64,000 nt of DNA from NCBI RefSeq assembly GCF_000721705.1, contig NZ_JOJL01000032.1, positions 1 through 64,000 of the forward strand, in the 5' to 3' direction. Of the stretch, positions 43,549 through 52,549 are shown one piece after another. Every line of letters starts with the position of its first letter. Position 1 is the first letter of the stretch. The translations under genes were made by a program, and so were the position numbers. Source of the DNA: Actinoplanes subtropicus. GTDB taxonomy: Bacteria > Actinomycetota > Actinomycetes > Mycobacteriales > Micromonosporaceae. The notes under the pieces are model-generated. The model was not told where the DNA came from, did no database searches, and was given only the letters and a program-made list of their open reading frames with translations.

Positions 43549-44448
43549 TTATTCCTTGGTGCCGCCGGCTGTCAGGCCGGCTACGAGGAAGCGTTGAGCG
43601 AAGAGGAAGACGATCAGTACCGGCAGTACGGAGATCACCGTCGCGAGCGCGAGCGTGGGCAGTTGCACGGATTGCGTTCCGGCGGAACTGGGATTGAACG
43701 CCGGCGTCGACGCCAGTAGCGAGGTGAGCCCGACCTGGATCGGGTAGCCGTCGCTGGAGGGCAGCATCACGAACGGCAGGAAGAAGTTGTTCCAACTCTG
43801 CACGAAGCTGAAGAACGCTACGAGGGCGACGATCGGCGCGGCCAGTGGCAGGGCCACCTTGCTGAACACCTGGAACTCGCGACATCCGTCGATGCGGGCG
43901 GCGGCGAGCAGGTCTCGCGGGATGCTCGTGGAGAAGTAGATGTAGGTCAGATACACGCCGAACGGGAAGAACGACATCGGCAGGATCACCGAGAGCGGAC
44001 TGCCGATCAGGCCGACCGAGTTGAGCTCCAGGAAGATGGGCAACACGAGCGCGGTGTTCGGGATCAGCATGACGACCAGCGTGAGCACCAACAGCGCCCG
44101 GCGGAATCGGAAGCGCGTCAGGGCCAGCGCGTATCCGGCGGGAATGCTGGCGAGCAGGGTGATCACGAGCGCGCCCACCGCGTACAGCGCGGAGTTGCCC
44201 ACCCACGTCGTGACGGCCCCGTCCTGGAAGTCGAACAGCTGATGCCAGTTGGCCGCCAGGTCGCCGAGCCCGCCGGGAGCGAACGGGTTGTCCACGATGA
44301 GGCCGTGTGCTGATTTCGTGGTCGCCAGCAGCAGCCAGGCGATCGGGATGACGAAGAACAGCACGAAGATCGCGAGGACGACGGCGACGATCGTGCGGCC
44401 GCTCCAGCCGCTGACGCCGGGCCGGTGGTCGGGTGTTGTTGTCGTCAT
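43549..44448 (-). CDS. Sugar ABC transporter permease, MalG family
   Basis: 299-residue CUT1 permease with six transmembrane segments, the first TIVAVVLAIFVLFFVIPIAWLLL (about 18-40). The EAA loop reads AARIDGCREFQVFSKVALPLA, where the ATPase docks. ATG 44448 lies 3 bp after the stop of the partner permease gene. No ATPase gene is present in this operon; CUT1 importers in actinobacteria usually borrow a shared MsiK ATPase encoded elsewhere. Confidence 0.93.
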   Translation of the reverse strand: MTTTTPDHRPGVSGWSGRTIVAVVLAIFVLFFVIPIAWLLLATTKSAHGLIVDNPFAPGGLGDLAANWHQLFDFQDGAVTTWVGNSALYAVGALVITLLASIPAGYALALTRFRFRRALLVLTLVVMLIPNTALVLPIFLELNSVGLIGSPLSVILPMSFFPFGVYLTYIYFSTSIPRDLLAAARIDGCREFQVFSKVALPLAAPIVALVAFFSFVQSWNNFFLPFVMLPSSDGYPIQVGLTSLLASTPAFNPSSAGTQSVQLPTLALATVISVLPVLIVFLFAQRFLVAGLTAGGTKE

Positions 44449-44451
44449 TGC

Positions 44452-45384
44452 TCAGTCCGTCTCGAACAGGCCGCCGCGCAGCACGAACAGGGCCGAGAGC
44501 GCGAGGGCGATGACCAGCAGCAGCATCGAGATGGCGGCCGCGCCGTTGAAGTCGTTCTGCTGGAACGCGTACTGGTAGGCGAGCTGGTTGAGCGAGTAGT
44601 CGTTGGGCACGACCGCGTTGCTCGCCTGCGAGAGCAGTTGTGGCTCGACGAACAGCTGGGTGCCCGCGGCGAGCGACATGATTCCCATGTACGAGATCCA
44701 CTTGCGCAGCATCGGCAACTGGATGCGCCAGGCGATCTGGATCGGGCCGGCGCCGTCGATGCGGGCCGCCTCGATCACTTCGGCGCTGATGTTGTTGAGC
44801 GCGCCGTACATGATCACGATCCAGCCGCCCGCACCGGTCCAGAACGCGATGATGGCGAAGATCGGGGGCAGGTGGGCCGGCACGATGACCTCGACGAAGC
44901 TGGACTGGCCCAGCAGCCGCAGCAGGCCGCCGACCGGGCTCGCGGTCGGGTCGAGCAGGAACAGCCAGAGCAGCACGCTCGACGCTCCGGCCAGCGCACC
45001 GGGGAGATAGAAGATCAGCCGCAGGGTGCTGCCGAGCCAGCGCACCCGGATGGCGTGCACGGCGATCGCCAGGATCGTCACCAGCACGACCAGCGCGATC
45101 AGCCAGACCACGAGGAAGTACGCGACGTGGCCGACGGCGGGCAGGAAGCGGAAGTCGCCGACGACCTTGGTGAAGTTGGCGAACCCCGCGAAGTCACCGT
45201 TGCCGTCGGTGAAGGCGAGGTACAGCGCGTACAGCGCCGGCAGGATCCCGAACGCGACCGTCAGGGCCGTGTAGAGCGAGATGAAGCCGTAGCTCATCGC
45301 GCTCCGGGCCCGGCCGGACCGCCCGCCGCGCGGCCGGTGCGGGCTGACCGCCGCCGGCCGCGCCGCCTGTGCAACGTTGGTCAC
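44452..45384 (-). CDS. Sugar ABC transporter permease, MalF family
   Basis: 310-residue CUT1 permease with six predicted transmembrane segments beginning near residue 30 (YGFISLYTALTVAFGILPAL). EAA loop: EAARIDGAGPIQIAWRIQLP. The start is GTG 45384, overlapping the binding-protein stop (GTGA); the open frame before it is shadow sequence. It pairs with the MalG-type permease directly downstream. Confidence 0.92.
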   Translation of the reverse strand: MTNVAQAARPAAVSPHRPRGGRSGRARSAMSYGFISLYTALTVAFGILPALYALYLAFTDGNGDFAGFANFTKVVGDFRFLPAVGHVAYFLVVWLIALVVLVTILAIAVHAIRVRWLGSTLRLIFYLPGALAGASSVLLWLFLLDPTASPVGGLLRLLGQSSFVEVIVPAHLPPIFAIIAFWTGAGGWIVIMYGALNNISAEVIEAARIDGAGPIQIAWRIQLPMLRKWISYMGIMSLAAGTQLFVEPQLLSQASNAVVPNDYSLNQLAYQYAFQQNDFNGAAAISMLLLVIALALSALFVLRGGLFETD

Positions 45385-46745
45385 TTGACCGTGTAACCGT
45401 CGACCTGGGCCTGGTTCTTGATCGCCGTCTCCCAGTCCGGGAGCAGGTCGACCAGGCTCTTGCCGCCGGCGATGCCCGGAGTCACGGTCTTGGCCCAGAT
45501 CGCCTCCTGGCTGAAGATGCCGGAACCCCAGCCGCTCCAGATCTCGGTGCCGGCCTTCACGATGGGCTGCAGATCGGTCGCGTAGTAGCCGCTCGACTCC
45601 TGCTTCTTGATCCACTTGTCGGCGGCGGCGGCGAAGGCCGGGTAACCGGGCGCCACGTTCACCTGGTAGTCGTCGGCGGTCGTGACGAACTGGGCGAACT
45701 TCGCCGCGGCCTTGAGGTTCTTCGAGTGGCTGCTGATGAACCAGGTCCCGCCACCGACGTTGCCGGTCGCCGGCGTGTCACCCTGCCAGGCGAGCGGGTC
45801 CGCGACACCGAGCTGTCCCTTGGGCACGTTCAGCGACTGCGGGTTGTTGAAAAGGGCGCCGGCGTACCAGTCCGGTCCGGGCATGAGCAGGACCTTGCCG
45901 GAGTATTTCTTGACGAACTCCGGCGTGAAGACGCTGATGTTGGGCGTGGTGCCGTTCTTGATGAGGGTGTCGAGCATGCCGGCGACCCGCTTGCACTGGG
46001 TCGAGCCGGTGTCGACCGTGACGGAGGTGGGTCCGGTGATCCCGTTCGCCTGGCACTGGCCCGCCCAGAAGTAGATCTCGGGCGTGAACGCGTCGCCGAC
46101 CGTCCCGACGATGTAGCCCGGGTGCTCCCGCGCCACCTTCTCGCCGAGCGCCTGGTACTCCTCCCAGCTGGTCGGCACCGAGTAGCCGAACTTCGCCAGC
46201 AGGCTCTTGTTGTACCAGAGCACCACCTGCGCGAGGTCGTTGCGCAGGCAGTAGACCTTGCCATCCACCGTGCACGGGTTGAGCGAGCCGGGCGTGAAGC
46301 CGTCGAGGGTGGCCTGGGGGATCAGTCCCGCGTTCAGCGGGGCCGCGAACGCCTGCCTGCCGCCGGACTTCTGGCTGGCCCACGCCGCGTCGTTGTTCTG
46401 CGAAGAGAACACGACGTCCGGCCAGCCGCTGCCGGCCCGGTCGAACAGTTGCATCTTCGTACGGAAGGAGTTCGACCCGTTCGACGAGCCGTCGTAGGTG
46501 ACCACCTTGACCGGCACGTCGGGATTGGCCTTCTTGAACGCGTCGACCGCGCTCGACCGGTCGGCATCCACCCAAACCGTGATCTCGGCCTTGTCATCCT
46601 GGGTGACCTGCGGAAAGCCGTAGGCGCCGACCGAGGCGCCGGCGTTCTTGCCGCCGCCGCAAGCGGCCAGCGCCAAAGCGATGGCGAGAGCTCCAGCGGC
46701 GCCGAGGACACGCGAAGGCCGTGGCGCCCGTGTGAATCCACTCAT
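45381..46745 (-). CDS. Sugar ABC transporter substrate-binding lipoprotein (CUT1)
   Basis: 454-residue exported lipoprotein: signal GAAGALAIALALAAC with lipobox Cys near 31, then a MalE-like two-lobe fold (ITVWVDADRSSAVDAFKKAN, PVKVVTYDGSSNGSN, YCLRNDLAQVVLWYNKSLLA, PTSWEEYQALGEKVA). The ligand is probably an oligosaccharide or glycoside. ATG 46745 is preceded by AAAGGACC; the open frame extends 21 codons upstream without a signal. First gene of the operon that ends with the enolase-superfamily gene; its promoter region carries a motif repeated ahead of the mutarotase gene. Confidence 0.92.
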   Translation of the reverse strand: MSGFTRAPRPSRVLGAAGALAIALALAACGGGKNAGASVGAYGFPQVTQDDKAEITVWVDADRSSAVDAFKKANPDVPVKVVTYDGSSNGSNSFRTKMQLFDRAGSGWPDVVFSSQNNDAAWASQKSGGRQAFAAPLNAGLIPQATLDGFTPGSLNPCTVDGKVYCLRNDLAQVVLWYNKSLLAKFGYSVPTSWEEYQALGEKVAREHPGYIVGTVGDAFTPEIYFWAGQCQANGITGPTSVTVDTGSTQCKRVAGMLDTLIKNGTTPNISVFTPEFVKKYSGKVLLMPGPDWYAGALFNNPQSLNVPKGQLGVADPLAWQGDTPATGNVGGGTWFISSHSKNLKAAAKFAQFVTTADDYQVNVAPGYPAFAAAADKWIKKQESSGYYATDLQPIVKAGTEIWSGWGSGIFSQEAIWAKTVTPGIAGGKSLVDLLPDWETAIKNQAQVDGYTVK

Positions 46746-46822
46746 GTTGAGGTCCTTTGCCGGAAAGCGCGTTGACCAGAGGCTGATCGTCACGCGGCGT
46801 AAGAGCATACGTATTATGTTTC

Positions 46823-46873
46823 CTGGTGATCACCAGTGAGGGCAACGTAAGTCGTATGATGACTGATGTCAAC
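46823..46873. promoter_or_regulatory. Candidate GntR operator and palindrome in divergent promoter
   Basis: Between the binding-protein gene (minus) and the GntR gene (plus) lie a perfect 14-bp palindrome, CTGGTGATCACCAG (46823-46836), and a 26-base block (46848-46873, beginning TAAGTCGTATGA and ending ATGTCAAC) that recurs with 23 of 26 identities at 48155-48180. The recurring block is a good candidate for the GntR-encoded regulator's site. Confidence 0.68.
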
Positions 46874-46930
46874 CATGCGTGCGTTAGGCTGAGCGCGCCT
46901 CGCTGAGCAGCGGGCCGATCGGGAGGGGAC

Positions 46931-47698
46931 ATGACGGCAGCCGAGTCATCCGCGTTGAGCGCGCCGCCGCCGGCCTGGACCCAGCGGCCGGCCAGCCTGG
47001 CCAGCGCCCTGGCGTCGGAGCTGGTGCAGCGCATCGTGCGCGGCGAGCATCCGCCCGGCTCGTCGCTGCCGTCCGAGCCGGCCCTGTGCGAAGCCTTCTC
47101 GGTCAGCCGCACGGTCGTGCGCGAGGCGGTGAAGATGCTTCAGGAGAAGGGCCTGGTGCAGGTCCGCCAGGGGTCCGGTACCACGGTGACCTCGCCGACG
47201 ATGTGGAGCATGCTGGACGAGCTCGTACTGTCGGCGACCATCGCGCTGGAGGAGAGCCTCGACATCCTCGACGACCTGGTGGTCACCCGCCGGCTACTCG
47301 AGTCCGACATGGCGTACATGGCCGCCCAGCTGGCCGACGCCGAGGTCGTCCAGCGGCTAGGCGAGCTGGTCGACGAGATGGATCGCCTCGTCCAGGACCG
47401 TGACGCGTACCTGCGGCACGATCTCGCCTTCCACGACCTGATCATGCAGACGTCGGGCAATCGCCTCGCCCGCGCGGTGGTGCGGGCGCTGGAGAGTCAG
47501 GTGGTCAACTCCGCCCGGTACATGGGACGCGTCGAACCGGCCCTGTGCATGGCGTCCAACCGGGGACATCGGCGCATTTCGGAGCGGATCGCGGCGGTCG
47601 ATCCGGCCGGCGCCTCCGCGGCGATGTTCGACCACATCACCGAGGCGTGGGTCGTGCGGCGCGCGGGCCACGGCACACCCCAGCGTCTACAGCGCTGA
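46931..47698 (+). CDS. GntR/FadR-family transcriptional regulator
   Basis: 255-residue FadR-type regulator. Winged HTH LVQRIVRGEHPPGSSLPSEP, ALCEAFSVSRTVVREAVKML and QEKGLVQVRQGSGTTVTSP; FCD ligand domain with LDDLVVTRRLLESDMAYMAA, LRHDLAFHDLIMQTSGNRLA and NRGHRRISERIAAVDPAGA, where Asp/His residues form a metal site. ATG 46931 has GGGAGGGG upstream. It is divergent from the CUT1 importer operon and convergent, with a 12-base overlap, with the mutarotase gene; a shared motif lies upstream of all three. It probably senses an acid-sugar intermediate and represses them. Confidence 0.92.
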   Translation: MTAAESSALSAPPPAWTQRPASLASALASELVQRIVRGEHPPGSSLPSEPALCEAFSVSRTVVREAVKMLQEKGLVQVRQGSGTTVTSPTMWSMLDELVLSATIALEESLDILDDLVVTRRLLESDMAYMAAQLADAEVVQRLGELVDEMDRLVQDRDAYLRHDLAFHDLIMQTSGNRLARAVVRALESQVVNSARYMGRVEPALCMASNRGHRRISERIAAVDPAGASAAMFDHITEAWVVRRAGHGTPQRLQR

Positions 47699-48073
47699 AT
47701 CGCCGGGCGGATCCTCGTCCAGCCGGAAGATCTCCTCCGCCTCCACCCACCACTCGCCCGGTCCCGCGCTGGGCAGCGGCTCCTGGCACGGGTCGGTCAG
47801 CTTCCACCACTGCTGGCTGATCTCGTCGGCGCGGATCGCCGCCATGTCCGCGTCGTAGTCGTCGCCGACGTACTCGAAATAGGCGAAGAGCAGCCCGTCG
47901 CGAAGGAATATCGAGTAGTTGGTGATGTTGCTGGCCCGGATCCGCTCCTGGACGGCCGGCCAGACCGCCGCATGGAGGGCTCGGTACTCCTCCGCCTTCT
48001 CCGGTCGGAGGCGGATCACGCTGGCTACCCGTTTCATCCCGGCCGCGTGATCGCTGCGTGCGTGCTCGTGCAT
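47687..48073 (-). CDS. rhaM: L-rhamnose/fucose mutarotase (RhaM family)
   Basis: 128-residue RhaM/RhaU family protein: VASVIRLRPEKAEEYRALHA, VWPAVQERIRASNITNYSIF, and YFEYVGDDYDADMAAIRAD, with the characteristic DEISQQWWKLTDPCQEPLP C-terminal motif. It converts anomers of a 6-deoxyhexose such as L-rhamnose or L-fucose. ATG 48073 has GGAAGGACC upstream. The C terminus overlaps the GntR stop by 12 bases in convergent orientation. Position next to fucosidase genes makes fucose as plausible a substrate as rhamnose. Confidence 0.85.
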   Translation of the reverse strand: MHEHARSDHAAGMKRVASVIRLRPEKAEEYRALHAAVWPAVQERIRASNITNYSIFLRDGLLFAYFEYVGDDYDADMAAIRADEISQQWWKLTDPCQEPLPSAGPGEWWVEAEEIFRLDEDPPGDSAL

Positions 48074-48154
48074 CGAGGTCCTTCCGACGGTGATTCCGCT
48101 CGGGGATCGGCTGCTCGTAGGTCAACTGCCGCGGTGGAAGTCCGGCCCGAAACA

Positions 48155-48180
48155 TAAGTCGTATGACGTCTAATGTCAAC
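48155..48180. promoter_or_regulatory. Second copy of the candidate GntR operator
   Basis: 26-base block matching 46848-46873 at 23 positions, about 80 bp upstream of the mutarotase start. It also lies upstream of the plus-strand beta-helix glycosidase at 48498, so it may regulate either or both. The remainder of the 424-bp gap 48074-48497 shows no gene. Confidence 0.65.
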
Positions 48181-48497
48181 TCTTGACGCGGCCGATCATC
48201 ACACCCGTAATTACTACCTAACCGTCCGGACTTGATCTGCCATCGAGAACGCTTCCTCCGCCGGTCAACCCGGCCGGGAGGCGTCGGCCGCAGCGTCACG
48301 ACGCGGTGGCCGGCACGGGCCGATCGGCGCGGCCTCCGTCACCCGCCGAGTCACCTCTGGTGTACCTGCCGCGCGCCGGCCACGGGCGGCTGCGTCCCGA
48401 CCGTCCGGTCCAGCCAGGGGCACCAATGAATCGAATTTCGTCAATGATGGCGCCTGCCGGCCCGGCGGGCTCAGGTGACATGAGGAAGGACAGCACG

Positions 48498-51188
48498 ATG
48501 AGACGCTTGCGCATCGTCGCGGGGTTGAGCGGAGCACTCGCGGCCTCGGTCGCCGCCGCCACCGTTCTGCTGCCCGCAACGCCCGCCTTCGCGGCGGCCA
48601 CCAACTACTACGTCGACCCCGTCAACGGCAACGACAGCAACTCCGGCACCAGCACCGCGGCCGCGTTCCGGACGATCCAGGCCGCCCAGACCGCGGTCCG
48701 TGGCGTCAACGCGAACATGTCCGGCGACATCGTGGTCAACCTGCGCGGGGGCACCTACTCCCTGACCGGTCCCATCGCGTTCGGCACCAGCGACTCGGGT
48801 ACCAACGGGCACAACGTGATCTACCAGGCCTACAACGGCGAGAACCCGGTGGTGACCAGCGGGCAGAGCATCACCGGCTGGAGCGCGGTCGGCAACGGCG
48901 AGTACCAGGCGTCGGTGGGTACCCGCAACTTCCGGCAGCTGTACGTCAACGGGGTGCGCGCCACCCGGGCGCGCTACCCCGACCTCGGGTCGGACTTCCA
49001 GCTGACCTCGGTCGACTCGGCCAACAAGCTGCTCAAGATCAGCAGTTCGCAGATCGCCAACTGGGGCAACTTCAGCCAGGTCGAGATGGAGCTCGAGCTG
49101 CAGTGGGCGGAGACCTTCCTGCGCCTGAAGTCGTTCTCGAACAGCAACGGCACGGCGAGTGTGTCCATTCAGGACCACGAGGCCGGCATTCTGTTCCAGC
49201 GCCCGTGGCCGCAGCTGGTCAGCGGCTCCCCCTTCCACTTCGAGAACGCCCACGAGTTCCTCAACGAGCCGGGCGAGTTCTACGTCGACACCACCGCGCA
49301 GAAGGTCTACTACCGACCCCGGGCCGGGGAGGACATGTCGACCGCGACCGTGCAGGCCCCGACACTGCCGACGCTGTTCACCATCACGGGTACCAGCCTC
49401 GACAGCCCCGCGCACAACCTGCAGTTCTCCGGAATCACCTTCACCCAGACCACCTGGATGGAGGCGAGCAACAACGGCGAGCTCAACGGTCAGGGCGGCA
49501 ACTACAACATCTCCTCCGACACCAGCAACCACCAGTACGTCAACCGTCCGCCGGCCGGTGTCTACGTCGCCGACGCCGACAACATCTCCTTCACCGGCAA
49601 CACGTTCACCCAGATGGGCGCCACCGCGCTCGACCTGCACCATGGGGTGCACAACAGCACCGTCACCGGCAACGTCATCTACGACATCGCCGGCAACGGG
49701 ATCATGCTGGGCAAGTTCTCCGACCCCACCGTGGAGTACCACAGCATCTACAACCCGCCGACCAGTCCGGCCGGCGAAGACGCCCGCGAGGTCGTCAAGA
49801 CCATCACCGTCACCGACAACCTGATCACCGGAATCGGTGAGGACTACCCGGGCACAGCCGGCATCGACGCGGGCTTCGTCAACAGCACCACGATCAACCA
49901 CAACGACATCTCCGACACCCCATGGGCCGCCATCTCGCTGGGCTGGGGCTGGCAGTCCGCGGCCAACGCGGAAGGCAACAACTCGATCAGCTACAACCGG
50001 ATCGGCAACGTCATGAACCGGCTGTGCGACAGCGCCGGCATCTACCACCTGTCCAACGACCCCGGCACCGTGATCAACAGCAACTACATCCACGACGTAC
50101 TGCGCTCGTCTGCGGCGTGCGGCTCTGCGGTGGCCGGCATCTATACGGACGAGGGGTCGAACAACATGACCCTCTCGAACAACGTGCTGGCGCAGACCGA
50201 CGGCTTCATCAACCAGAACGTCAACGGCAGCAACGTCACCATCTCCGGCAACGCGACGACCGGCACCTCGACGATGGAGGCGTCCGGCCTCGAGTCCGCC
50301 TACCAGGGGCTGGCGGCGAAGATCAACCTCGCCTACGGCAAGGCCACCTCGTCCTCCTCGGTGTACGGCTCGGGCAATACAGCGGACAAGGCCAACGACA
50401 ACAACGCCGCCACCGGCTGGTCGCCCACCGGCGCCGACACCTCTGCCTGGTGGCAGGTCGACCTCGGCCAGGCGTACGAACTCGGCCAGTTCTCCCTCAC
50501 CACCCGGCCGGACTACGACCAGCCGGAGACCCGGCAGAACTTCGAGGTGCGCGCCTCGAACGACCCGGCCTTCGCCACCTACACCGTCGTCGGGCGACAG
50601 GGCTCCAGCAGCCTGGCCTATGGATCGGTGCTCAACGGCAACATCGATGCACGTCAAAAGTTCCGCTACGTGCGGGTCGCCAAGACCGACGGCGGCTACT
50701 TCTTCATCTCCGATTTCTCCCTGCAGCAGGCCAACGGCGCACTCAGCGCGGCCACCGCACCCAGCTTCAACCCCTCGACCTTCTACACCATCACCAACGT
50801 CAACAGCGGACAGGTAGTCGACGTGAACGGCGCCGCCACCACCGACGGCGCCGGCGTCATCCAATGGCCAAGCCACGGCGGCGCCAACCAGCAATGGAAC
50901 ATCGTGCAGGTCAGCGGCAACCTCTACAAGATCGTCAACCGGAACAGCGGCAAGGCCCTCGACGACAACGGCGCCTCCCACTGGCGAGGGACCACGCTGG
51001 TCCAATGGACCTACAACGCCGGCAACAACCAGCTCTGGTACTTCGAACCGGTCACCGGCGGGTACGTCATCCGCAACTTCGAGTCGAAGCAGGCCCTGGA
51101 AGTCTCCGGAGCCTCCACCACCAACGGCGCCGCCCTCGACCAGTGGATGGCGCTGAACCAGAACAACCAGATCTGGACCATCCAGTGA
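48498..51188 (+). CDS. Secreted beta-helix glycosidase (GH141-like) with F5/8C and ricin-B domains
   Basis: 896-residue exported protein. Sec signal ending PATPAFA. The mature start YYVDPVNGNDSNSGTSTAAA then FRTIQAAQ is the usual opening of right-handed parallel beta-helix glycosidases such as GH141 (alpha-L-fucosidases and xylanases); helical rungs with NNxxxxN patterns fill residues 60-610. Next a discoidin/F5-8C (CBM32-like) domain (DKANDNNAATGWSPTGADTS then AWWQVDLGQ), then a ricin-B trefoil with three QxW repeats (NQQW, NQLW, NQIW). Start ATG 48498 is preceded by GAGGAAGGA; an earlier ATG at 48480 is in frame without a better site. Its neighbours make a fucosidase or a related debranching role likely, but the catalytic residues were not identified. 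Confidence 0.85.
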   Translation: MRRLRIVAGLSGALAASVAAATVLLPATPAFAAATNYYVDPVNGNDSNSGTSTAAAFRTIQAAQTAVRGVNANMSGDIVVNLRGGTYSLTGPIAFGTSDSGTNGHNVIYQAYNGENPVVTSGQSITGWSAVGNGEYQASVGTRNFRQLYVNGVRATRARYPDLGSDFQLTSVDSANKLLKISSSQIANWGNFSQVEMELELQWAETFLRLKSFSNSNGTASVSIQDHEAGILFQRPWPQLVSGSPFHFENAHEFLNEPGEFYVDTTAQKVYYRPRAGEDMSTATVQAPTLPTLFTITGTSLDSPAHNLQFSGITFTQTTWMEASNNGELNGQGGNYNISSDTSNHQYVNRPPAGVYVADADNISFTGNTFTQMGATALDLHHGVHNSTVTGNVIYDIAGNGIMLGKFSDPTVEYHSIYNPPTSPAGEDAREVVKTITVTDNLITGIGEDYPGTAGIDAGFVNSTTINHNDISDTPWAAISLGWGWQSAANAEGNNSISYNRIGNVMNRLCDSAGIYHLSNDPGTVINSNYIHDVLRSSAACGSAVAGIYTDEGSNNMTLSNNVLAQTDGFINQNVNGSNVTISGNATTGTSTMEASGLESAYQGLAAKINLAYGKATSSSSVYGSGNTADKANDNNAATGWSPTGADTSAWWQVDLGQAYELGQFSLTTRPDYDQPETRQNFEVRASNDPAFATYTVVGRQGSSSLAYGSVLNGNIDARQKFRYVRVAKTDGGYFFISDFSLQQANGALSAATAPSFNPSTFYTITNVNSGQVVDVNGAATTDGAGVIQWPSHGGANQQWNIVQVSGNLYKIVNRNSGKALDDNGASHWRGTTLVQWTYNAGNNQLWYFEPVTGGYVIRNFESKQALEVSGASTTNGAALDQWMALNQNNQIWTIQ

Positions 51189-51233
51189 TCCAGCAGGCCT
51201 GACACCGGCAACTTCACCATCTGCCAACCCGCT

Positions 51234-51266
51234 GGCCCGGGCGCGAACTCCCCACGCGCCCGGGCC
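51234..51266 (+). terminator. Hairpin terminator after the beta-helix glycosidase
   Basis: Perfect 12-bp stem (GGCCCGGGCGCG and its complement) with a nine-base loop, 46 bp after the stop codon. No U-tract, as usual in high-GC actinobacteria. Confidence 0.82.
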
Positions 51267-51325
51267 GGCGCACCAGACCCGCAAGGACTTGCGGCCGTCG
51301 ACCACGAAGACGGCGCCCGGGTAGG

Positions 51326-51985
51326 TCAGTGCCAGGCCCACACCTGGTTGGGGGCCGCGATGCGGGGCCAGATCACGACCGCCGACCCGTTGGTGGTGCG
51401 TCCGCCGAAGACGTCGAGCATCTGGCCGGTTCCCCGGTTGACCAGGGTGCCGTCGGCGCGCAGGGTCCACCGCCGGCCGGTCCCGCCGGTGCAGGCCGAG
51501 ATCCGGGCCGTGGTGCCGCGGGTGGCGCCGGCCGGCACCCCCAGGCACCGGTTGCCGAGACGGTGAGGGTTCCGGAGGGGGTCATCGTCCACCGTTCGCC
51601 GGCCGACCCGTTGCAGGTGTAGATGGTGGCCGCGGTTCCGGCGGTCGAGGTCGCGGCCGCAGGCATCGGCCGGACCCGGCGCCGCGCAGGGCCCCGGTGC
51701 GGCCGCTGCGGGTGGGCGTGGCCGTCGGGGTGACCGGCGCCGGCGGGGTCGTGGTGGGGACAGGCGCGTGGGTGGTCGGCGTGGAAGCGGGGGTCGAACC
51801 AGTCGGTGTTGAAGACGCCGTTCGCCCACCAGGTGAGGTAGCTGTCGGCGGCGAACAGGCCGCCGCCGGCGGAGTCGCCCTGGTAGCCGGGGCCGAGCTC
51901 GGTGATGGCCAGGCCCATGTTCGACGCGCCGTACTTGGCGTACAGGGCGCGCACCCTGGTGGCGATGGTGGGGACGCGGCGGGTG
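51326..51985 (-). pseudogene. Frameshifted secreted glycosidase with ricin-B domain
   Basis: Minus-strand coding sense is spread over three frames: ALYAKYGASNMGLAITELGP then GYQGDSAGGGLFAADSYLTW in one frame (from about 51960), a Pro/Thr linker (PTTTPPAPVTPTATPTRSG) in a second, back to TAATIYTCNGSAGERWTMTP (ricin-B repeat) in the first, and finally ISACTGGTGRRWTLRADGTL and GRTTNGSAVVIWPRIAAPNQ VWAWH in the third, ending at 51326. At least three frame changes are needed, and the catalytic N terminus is missing. The preserved order (barrel end, linker, CBM13 trefoil) shows a decayed secreted glycosidase. Confidence 0.78.
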
Positions 51986-52122
51986 GGTTCCGCCTTCGGC
52001 GTCGTGACTGCTCACAGGGGCTTGTCTCACGAGTTCTCCTCAGCTGACGCGGTTCCCGCCGGTTCGGGACCCGCACAGAAGAGAGCCGCCACCGCGCGGA
52101 TGGTTGCCCGTGGTCCGGCTTC

Positions 52123-52416
52123 TCACACGCCTGCCGCCTGGGTGTCGCCACTCTCGGTGTAGCGGGCGGCGTGGCGGCCCGGTGGAAGGCCGAACAGGCG
52201 CCGGTATTCGCCGCTGAACTGGGAGTCGCTCTCGTAGCCGCCCGCGAATCCGACCGCCGCCACGTCGCCCGGCCCGGCCAGCAGGCGGCTGCGGGCAGCG
52301 TGCAGGCGGACCAGTTTCTGGAACTGCAGCGGCGTCATCGTCGTGATGGCGCGGAAGTGGCGGTGCACGGACGTCACGCTCATGCCCGCCACCAAGGAGA
52401 CCGCGGAGACCACCAC
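52123..52416 (-). pseudogene. Truncated AraC-family regulator (HTH half only)
   Basis: About 90 codons cover an AraC-type DNA-binding domain: AVSLVAGMSVTSVHRHFRAI and FAGGYESDSQFSGEYRRLFG then LPPGRHAARY. The usual N-terminal sensing domain is absent, and sequence upstream of 52416 shows no trace of it in any frame. It may still be translated as an isolated DNA-binding domain, but a decayed remnant is more likely given the frameshifted glycosidase next to it. Between it and the fucosidase (52417-52549) nothing else is seen. Confidence 0.72.
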
Positions 52417-52549
52417 GGCGACCCGGACCGAGTGGGCGGCGACCGCCGACGGGCTGCGGGTTGAGCCCGGCCGCGGTGGTCACCGGCCACAAGAACCCGG
52501 ACCGGCCATCCTCGGCGAGACCGCGGCGTGCCTGCCTCGTGATGATCGC

